From Simmondsia chinensis (taxonomy: Eukaryota; Streptophyta; Magnoliopsida; Caryophyllales; Simmondsiaceae), in the NCBI GenBank assembly GCA_018398585.1, contig JAGTTD010000024.1, positions 9,638,071 to 9,702,070 on the forward strand: a DNA stretch of 64,000 bases, given 5' to 3'. The position numbers and the translations under genes are program-made. The notes beneath the pieces are model-generated. The model did not search any database. It had not been told where the DNA came from and saw only the letters and a program-made list of their open reading frames with translations. Of this stretch, positions 11,701 to 20,700 are shown in pieces; position 1 is the first letter of the stretch, and the number at the start of each line of letters is the position of its first letter.

Positions 11701-14700
11701 ACCCTGCACTATAGCAGGCCTGTCACATGTGTCATGTCAACACCCATGTTGGACAACCTTGTCGCTCATCAAGTCTTGTCCATTCGCCAGTGTCGTTCTT
11801 CTATCAATCATCCTCCGTCATCTGGGCCTCATCCTCGGTGCACTTGCGTTGTCCTCTGTCGTCCAAGCCTCATCCTCAGAAGACTTGCCCGTAGTATCAA
11901 GCACATTGAGTCATCACAATTCTTGGCATCAGCTTGGAGCACGCTAACTCCCAAGTAACCATGGCTATCAACTCCCCTAAGTATGTGCCTTTTGAGAGTC
12001 TTGTCCAAGTAGCGTATCATTTGCCTGAGTGGGAAACTGTCTCGTAGAATCTATCCCATGTTTTTGCATACTGGCAGATTGCCAACAAGCAGCCGTTTAC
12101 AACTAGCATGGTGTTGCCAAAGCGTGCCACAATGCCCATGAGGTCTAGCGTGAGTGTGGCCCTTGTGCGCCATAGCTCACATGGGGCTTGAGCCCCACAC
12201 GTGCTCTATCGCTAGGAAAGTCGTGCTCCTTTCACATTGCGCATTGATGAGGCCCCCATACGAGGGCACTCCTTCATTCATTCCACAAAGCACACTGTTG
12301 GCCTTCAGCTGCCATAAGGCCTACCTTGCTGCCACGGATTGTCTTACTTACATGATATGATAAAAGTATTTTTGTACATACATTGCATAGAATATCATAG
12401 CATGTCCTTGAATGACCACTTAAATTATCCATAACTTGGATGTTAACCCAATTTCGATGTTCTTTATGATCTAGGCATATCTTTCAATAAATCATCATGA
12501 TGTCAATTTAAATAAATGGACAACTTTTAATTTCTTCATCAAAATCGAACAAAATATATGTTCTAAATACATCCCTAAAACTTATTATTCTATAAAAAAT
12601 ATAAGATTTCTGAAAAAGAAACCATGCCAAAGACATACTGATTAATCACGAAACCATAAGGATTACAAGTTCACAAAGATGAAAAATATGGCACAATGGG
12701 GTATGTTTCAAATGTTCAAAACCTACTCTCTCTTCCTTTATGTCTAAAATGTTAAATACTCAATCTCTCTTCCTATCAGTGCCCATTACCAGAAAATGGC
12801 CTCTAAAGATTCGGTCATCATGCATTATTTTGACAATTTTTTTGTTTGATGCTCCATCAACTCCTTCAAATTTTACCATTTCATCTATGCATTTTGACGT
12901 AATTTCTTGATCTTGCTTGAGTTGGTGGCCTATTGCTAACAAAAGTCATGTAAGAGCTTCCAGTGATCCATTTACCTTATAGCTTGCAAATAACTCTACG
13001 TTACAATCTCCTCTTCTAACTTTGTACAATTTTGATATTATTTTTCCCCTTACAATTTCCTTTTACTTGTATAAAGGAAAGAAAATAAAATTCCTTTCAT
13101 TTATTCCCTTCCTTTTCGCACATATTTTCTTTAGTTAAAATTTTAGTCATTCCAAATGGAACCATAGGACAAAAGGATGCAAGTGTTATGGTAAGGGTAT
13201 GAGAAGAATGATAGGGGATGGGAAGTCCACTTCCTTTTGGTATATGATTGCTGGTTACGCATGACAGCCTTGCAAAAATTATTGATTCGTAGGGTACTCA
13301 GCTTGATCCTGGTGTTAAGGTTTCGAGGTTCATTAGAAATGGCGAGTGGGACAAAGAAGCGCAAGTTGTGCCTAAAGAGATATGTATATTGTGGCCGGTA
13401 TTCCCATTCCCAGAGAAAGAATATTCCGGGCAGAAGATTTTAGGGTTTTACAACCACCAATGAGTTCAATGTCAAATCGGCGATGAGGCTATCTCCTGGC
13501 CTGGACTGGAAGGAGAGAAATGGTTGGAGATACAGTGGATTTCGAATCTTGGCATCCATCCTAATATTCGTGTTTTCCTTTGGCAAATCCTTCATAATGG
13601 CCTCTCTACGGTGGAAAATTTACGTCAAAGGGGGTGCGGAATCTCATTTAGGGTTCGGGGCCGTCGGACATAGCCTTCTTTTAGGGTAGCATTCTGAAGG
13701 GATAAGGCTGCGTACACACCCCTCTCCCTGCTCTGGTTGGAGCCCTTGTGGCACTGGGATTGTTGTTGCTGGGGTGCAATATCTCACCAACCTGTGTTAG
13801 ATGCAGGTGGATAGAGAAACGGCTTACCATCTTTTCATCTCCTGTCCAACGTCCGGGAAAAATTGGGAAATTGCAGTGCGAATTGGATGGTGGGTAATTC
13901 ACCGGAGTGTAGTTCGTTTCTTGAACAACTGGAAAGGCGAAGAGGAGGAAGAGGCAGGAGTGGTTGAATTGAGCTATTTAAGTTCATCTATATAGTTTGG
14001 CATATTTGGAAGGTCAGAATGAGGCGGTATTTCGAAACCAAGCCAATAGTCTTGTTAAACCTACGGTGAGGCTCGTCGCTGCCTTTAGGAATGGAGCTTC
14101 AGGAACCGTCTAGGTCACTCAGGAGAGGTGCTTAACTCAAAAGTGAGATCTAGAGGGGTTAGAAATCAGGTGTGGATTAGATGGAGGACTCCTTATAGGG
14201 GCTTTGTGAAGGTGAATTTTGATGGTTCTATGACTGCCAGTTTGACGGCTGTTAATTTCAGTAGGAACACGTCATCTTGGAAAAGTGATGATGTTAACAA
14301 GAGAGGCGGTAGCAATGAGAGATCGTCTTATCAAAGCAATTAGTTTAGGATTCCAGGTATTCAAGTAAAAGGTGACAATTATATAGTCATTAAGGCTCTT
14401 AAGGGGAATGAGTCCCCATTGGCAGATCCACAACATTATCTAAGATGTGTGAAGGACAGCTCAAGATGGGATCACTTTCAACCATTATTATAGGGTGGCT
14501 AATTCGGCAGCTCATGATGGAATCTTTCAATATGTTGATTCACCTACTTTAGCCGTCACCTCGTACTTAAAATGCCACCTCATGCTACTTTACCTAATTC
14601 AGTGCCACCTCGTGCTTATTTATCAAAACTAGTCCTCTATGTTATTTTACCTAATTTTTAGGTATTTACAGATAGTCCTACATATTAATGATGTAGATGT

Positions 14701-17700
14701 TATCAATACTGTAGATGTTATTGGCCACTAGCCTAAGCAAGATTGAGAAATTACATCTGAACACATAGGTGAACTAATGAATGAAGGAGTTGATGGGGTA
14801 TTATATGCAAAGGTTGTTAAATTAATCCATGATAACCCAATTTATAGAGACCTTTTTTGATGATGGCAACTGGTAGGAAAAAAGATTGGGTGTTGAACAT
14901 CTGAGACAACGGCTCCCGCATAAACAGGGTCTTTTTGTTTTGTTGGGGGGGGGGGGGGGGGGGTAGATGTACACAGCCTTCCCCCTTCCGGGAGCTACCC
15001 TGAAGGGAGGCTGTTTCCGAGGACCCCTGACCTGATGAGCTTCTATACATTAAATTTCTCTTGCATGTTTTATGAGTCACTTACATTGGTATTGTGAACT
15101 AATAAATAGTATGATTTTATTGGATATAGCATTATATAGGGAGTTGTGGATGATTCTCATATTTCTTTTCTTTTGAGCACTACTCATTTCTGTTTGGCTT
15201 CCTCAAAATCAGCAAAAATTACTTCGGAAAGAAAACTGATCCAGCCATAGGCATAGTATGTATGTTCTTATATATGTCATCACTGGTTGAGAAGGACTAG
15301 CAAATGATTCAGGGACTTTCTGTGAAACGATTCTTGATCAAATGATTATGTATTATTTAACTTATTTTGGTTATACCACATGCATGATTTCTTGCACAAC
15401 GTATTGTGGACAATACTATCATTTGCGTGATTATTAAGAAAGAAGGCGTACACATGGTCCAGAAGAGTTTTCAATTTTCCATTTTCCTTGAAATGTTCTC
15501 GAGTGCTGAGAGCTCGATTTCATATTCTTAAAGATATGCTTCATACAATTTTGAGGAGCATCTGTACATAATTGCTTGTTGCATTGTTCATAAGTTCATC
15601 AGGGTGTATAAGAATGGAGATCCTTCATTTACGAAGTATGTGGATTAAAATGTTGAGCTCGAGAATGATTAAAGGAATACCAATGTAGCACAATTTAATG
15701 AGTAGATTATTAAAGCTGACGAGAGGAAGATAAATCGAATGTTTATAGCAGAGCAAACATAACAAAATTTATAGTCAGAGCAAACATAACAAACATATTG
15801 TGGGAACAATATGATCACTGATTAGGGCGTTTGTGTGAAAAAATGTATAATCATCATTTCCCAAGTTATGTATTATCAATTGAGTACTGAATTATATTTA
15901 TTTTCATACTATTAGTATTATGACCTTTGGAAAGAGCATCGAATAGGAGTCGTTAGTTTTCTAATATATTTTTTATTTTTAGTTATTATTTTGTTTAGTG
16001 CCTAAATAATTGTGTTAGGCTCTGTTTGGCGTATGAAATTGAAATTGGATTATGGAATTGCATTTCCAATTCCATTTCTAGTGGAATTGGAATTCTACTG
16101 GAATTGAAATTTTATTGTTTGATTTATCAAAGTAAATGGAGATCGGAATTATAATTCCATAACGATTCGAGTCATCACGTGTTTTTGGTCAATGGAGTTG
16201 GAGTATTTCAAGTTTTAAATTAGGTACAGTCGATTATGGTCGGAGTAATTCACTTTGAGCTTCGAGTCAAATCCGGTTGAGTATTGCGTCAGATCATTTG
16301 GTGTTCAAGTTATCTCCGATTTTCAGTTAATCGGTTAAGTCTTTTCAGAATTTAGGCTAGAATCCATTGGGTTAAGTTGATTTATGTCATTTCGAGCTCA
16401 ATTTGTCTTAGTTTTGGGACAAACAGGTTGTATCATTTCAAGTTTCAAGTCATTTTAGGCTGAGTTAGAGATGACTCGGATCATTTTGTGTTTGGATCAT
16501 ATAAAATTTTGGGTCAATTCGGTCGGGTGATTTCTAGTTCGACACATCTTGTTTACATCACATTCAAGTCGAGTAGTTTTATTTTTTGGATTTGAGTCAT
16601 CTTGAATTTTAGGTCAATCGCGTTGGGTCACTTCGGACTTTGAGTTAAGTTGATTTCAGTCATTTCAAGTTTAAGTTATTCGAGTTGGGTGATTTCGAGG
16701 TGCTAGGCCAAATTTTATGTTGTGTCTAAGTCTTTCAATTTTGAGTCATCTTGGGTTTGGGTTAATCAAGTGACGCATTTCGGTTTTTAGGTGAATGGAG
16801 TTAATATGGAATTGCAATTCCTAACGTCCACTTTAGGGATTGGAAAGTATGATTTTTAGCTAAAATCCAATTCTATTGAAATGGGCAATGGAATTGTAAT
16901 TACAATTCCAGCAGGTGAACCAAACAACAGAATTGAAATTTTGAGTTCTAATTCCAGTCTCAATCCTAATTCTAGGCTTCAATTCCATGCTCCAAACAGG
17001 TCCTTAATATTTGTTAGGCATAACTAATTTTGCTTTTTTAGTTTTAGCTTGATTTGTGGTACTTATAAATTAGCATGTACTTAGTATAACTACGAATACA
17101 CTGCAATAGAATTAAGGGTTATTTATGCCAAAGGTCCCTGTACTTTGTTGATTGTATCAATTTAGTCCTTGTACTTTTAATTGTGTCAATTTAGTCCTTG
17201 CACAATTAAAAATGTGTCATTTGGTCCTTAGAGAAAATTTTATGTCAAGTTTTTAATGAAAATTTTAATGTTCGGTCATGAATTGGGTTAAATTGAGTAA
17301 ACGGATGAATTTATAATAAGTTACTTGCATCTAACATAGTTTTTCCATTTAAAATTACGCCATTAACTTAACTTAAATTTGACCAAAGGACTAAATTGAC
17401 ACATTTTGAATTGTTCAGGGACTAAATTGACACAATGGGAAAAGTACAGGGACCTTTGGCGTAAATAACCCTAGAATTAATTTTCCAAAAGCTAGTTTAT
17501 AGCTTAACTTGGCTTCAAAACTCTCTCTCTCTCTCTCTCTAACCTTCGCTCACTTTTTCTCTTCCGTTGTTCGTTGTTTTCTTTCTTGGCTAAACAAATT
17601 TATTCCCGTTCATCATTCAATTCATTAATTGATCAATTCTAACATGCTATCAGAGCAACCTAGCTTCCGATTTCAATTTTCTTGCTTCTTTTGCTTGATT

Positions 17701-20700
17701 CAATCATCTGTTCTGTTGGTTAGAGTTTTCTTTTGGCGATTTCCCATCTTGGTTCAATCTTCGTTTGATCTTCTTGATAATGACTCAAGCTAGCAATGTA
17801 TCCATCGCAACTGAAGTTCTTAACAATTGGAGATTCTACAATGGAGGATGGCGAGTTCTCAGCTCAGATGACAATCCTAGCAACGTGTTTGTCACTCATC
17901 TGCTCGCTGGAATTGCTAATTTAGGAGCTGGTCTAGATCGGTCACCATTGTCCTTGATGCCAAGAACAAATTTGTTTTTGTTACCGGAGAGCTAAAGCAA
18001 CCAAAAGAGCCAGAATCCTTGCATTAGAGATTGAGGAGATGCAATAGTGTAGTTCTTTCATGGTTGATTGATGCCGTCTTAAACGAAATTGACAATATCA
18101 TAATGTATTGCTAGACATACATGGAGGTGTGGACGAATTCGAGTGAGATATAGCCAGACGAACACGCCTAGTATCTTTCAACTAAGGCGTGAAAAATTTT
18201 AGAGCGCAAACAAGAGCAAATGAGCCTTACTACATATTTTGCAAAGGCTCCTTTGGGATGAGTTGGCTGGATAAAAGCCACTCTTGGTTCGTGACTGTGG
18301 CCTATGCACCTCTGTGTTGGGTAGAAGGTTGAAAACAATCTGCAAGAATGGTGAATTGTGACTTTCCTCATGGGATTTAACAACTCTTCCCTTGCAGCAC
18401 TTGACCAATTATTACTTGTGAAGCCCTTGCCTGAAGCCAATGAGGTGTTCTCCACGATAGTTCAGCTGGAGAAACAATTGGAGTTGTATAGCCCTGCTTT
18501 AATACCTTCAAGCCGACCCATAGAGTCTATGGCCTTGATGACCAAGAATGGAGACAAATGAGGTAATAATACCGAAGCTGGTAAGCGTGAGAGGCCTCTA
18601 TGCGCTCATTTTCATGTGCTAGGATACACCATTCACAACTGTTTCAAGCTTTAAGAGCATTGACTAGGAAACAAAGGGCACAATAAGGGTGAAGGAGCCA
18701 ACCGAACACTCAATGCTAGTGCTGTCCGTAGTCAGCCTCTTGCTACCGGTTCTTCAGAAGCAGATGTCAGGGGTGTTAATCACAAATGCTGTCGCCGTTG
18801 CCAATAATTAGTTAAAACACTTTTTAGTGCTCAACTTGCTGGTCAAGGAAGTACTCTCGAGGGATCGTCCACTTCTATGGTACCTAGGTGCGTTTGGTTT
18901 AGCTTTTTAACAACTTAAAGTTGTGGAAAAGCTTTAGCTGATTGTAGGGCTTGCGTTTGGTTGACAGAAAATATCTTTTTACATCTTTTTCACAGCTTAA
19001 ATAGAAAGATGAAAAATTTGTTTTATAACTAAGCAGAAAAAGATGCAAAATCGGGTTTTTTTTTTTCTCTTATTTCAAAAAATGTTTTAAAAACAATATA
19101 TTAACATTAAGTTTTCACCACCATGACCTACTTTACGTGTTATCATCACTCTCATAGACTTTTACGGTCATGGGTCACTACACTCATCACTTTTCGCTAC
19201 CATGACCAATTATTATCATGATTCTTTCTTACCTATTATTATTAATTAATTAATATTATTAAGTCATTTTGATTATAGTAGATAAGTTACTTTTATAAAC
19301 TTGTATCAACATGCTTTATTATGTAAAAATGATTTTTATGCACTACGTAACCAAGTGTTTCACTGTAAAAAGATACAGGTTTTAAATGGACAAATCTTAT
19401 TAAAACAGATAAGTTGAAGAAACTTAAGTTGAAATAAGCTGAACTAAACGCACCCCTAGTTGACTTAAGACTTGCGTTTGGTTAACATAAAAGATCTTTT
19501 TACATCTTTTTCACAGCTTAAATAGGAAGATGAAAAAGCTGTTTTATAACTAAACAGAAAAAGATGCACAATTAGATCTTTTTAACTTTTCAGAAAAATA
19601 TTTTAAAAAGACTATATTAATATTAAATCTTCATCATCATGTCCTACTTTTACTTTTTATCACCACCCGCACATACGACCACCTTTTTTACCCCTATCGG
19701 TTGCTATTCTCACCTCTAGGGGTGTGCAAAAAATGGTTTAAACTATAATCCAAATTGGACCGAACTGTAAATTACGGCTTGGTTTGTTTAATTTGGTTTA
19801 TGGTTTGAAAAATTATGATTTGGTTTAGAAAACTTTGGTTATTAGGATTTACGGTTTAGGTTTGGTTTAAAACCAAACTTAAACCATAAACCATAAAAAC
19901 CATAAACTAAAGAGTCCAATGATTATTTATATCATCCAAATCATAACAAGTTATATTAATGACAAAGATTTACTTGATAACCCAATGAAAAAAATTAGGA
20001 TTATTTACACCAAGGTATTTGTACTTCTCTGATCGTGTCAACTTAAGCTTTATACTTTTAATTATGTCAATTTAGTCCCTTTATAATTTATATCATGTCA
20101 TTTTAGTCATTTGGTCAAATTTAACTTAAGGTAATGATGTAATTTTTAACAACAGAATCATATTATGCAAGTAATATCTACTCGTTGATTCAATTTAACC
20201 CAATCTGTGATTGAACCACTAAATATTTTATTAATAACTTAACAAAAATTTTAACAGACCCAATGTTATTACTGAATTTTTCCAAAAACATTACTATTGA
20301 ATTTAACAGACCAATTTTATGTATCTGTAGTTTTTGTTTATGTAGTATATAGTATAAACATGTTTTATACTATGAATTAGGAAAAAAAAAGTAAAGTTTT
20401 CATTTTTTGTTTTTATGTTTTTGTAGTTAATGATGATTTTAACATTGATCAACTTATGTTCATATTAGTGTTAATAACAATTTTTCTATTGTAATGGTTA
20501 CATAAACCGGACTGGACTAGACCATAATTATTGTTTGGTCCGGTTTGGTTTGTTATAAAACGGTTTGGTTTTGGCTTACAAAATTGTCAAACCGTATTTT
20601 ACGGTTTGATAACCATAAACCGCCAAACCGGACCGTGTGCACCCTTACTCATCGCTCTCCACTAACATGACCAACCATTATCATGATTCTTTCTTTCTTA

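Noticed and set aside
11600..11958. Two overlapping + strand frames of 115 and 74 codons
   Set aside because: Ser/His/Leu-rich chance frames in an unrecognised repeat; no homology I can name.
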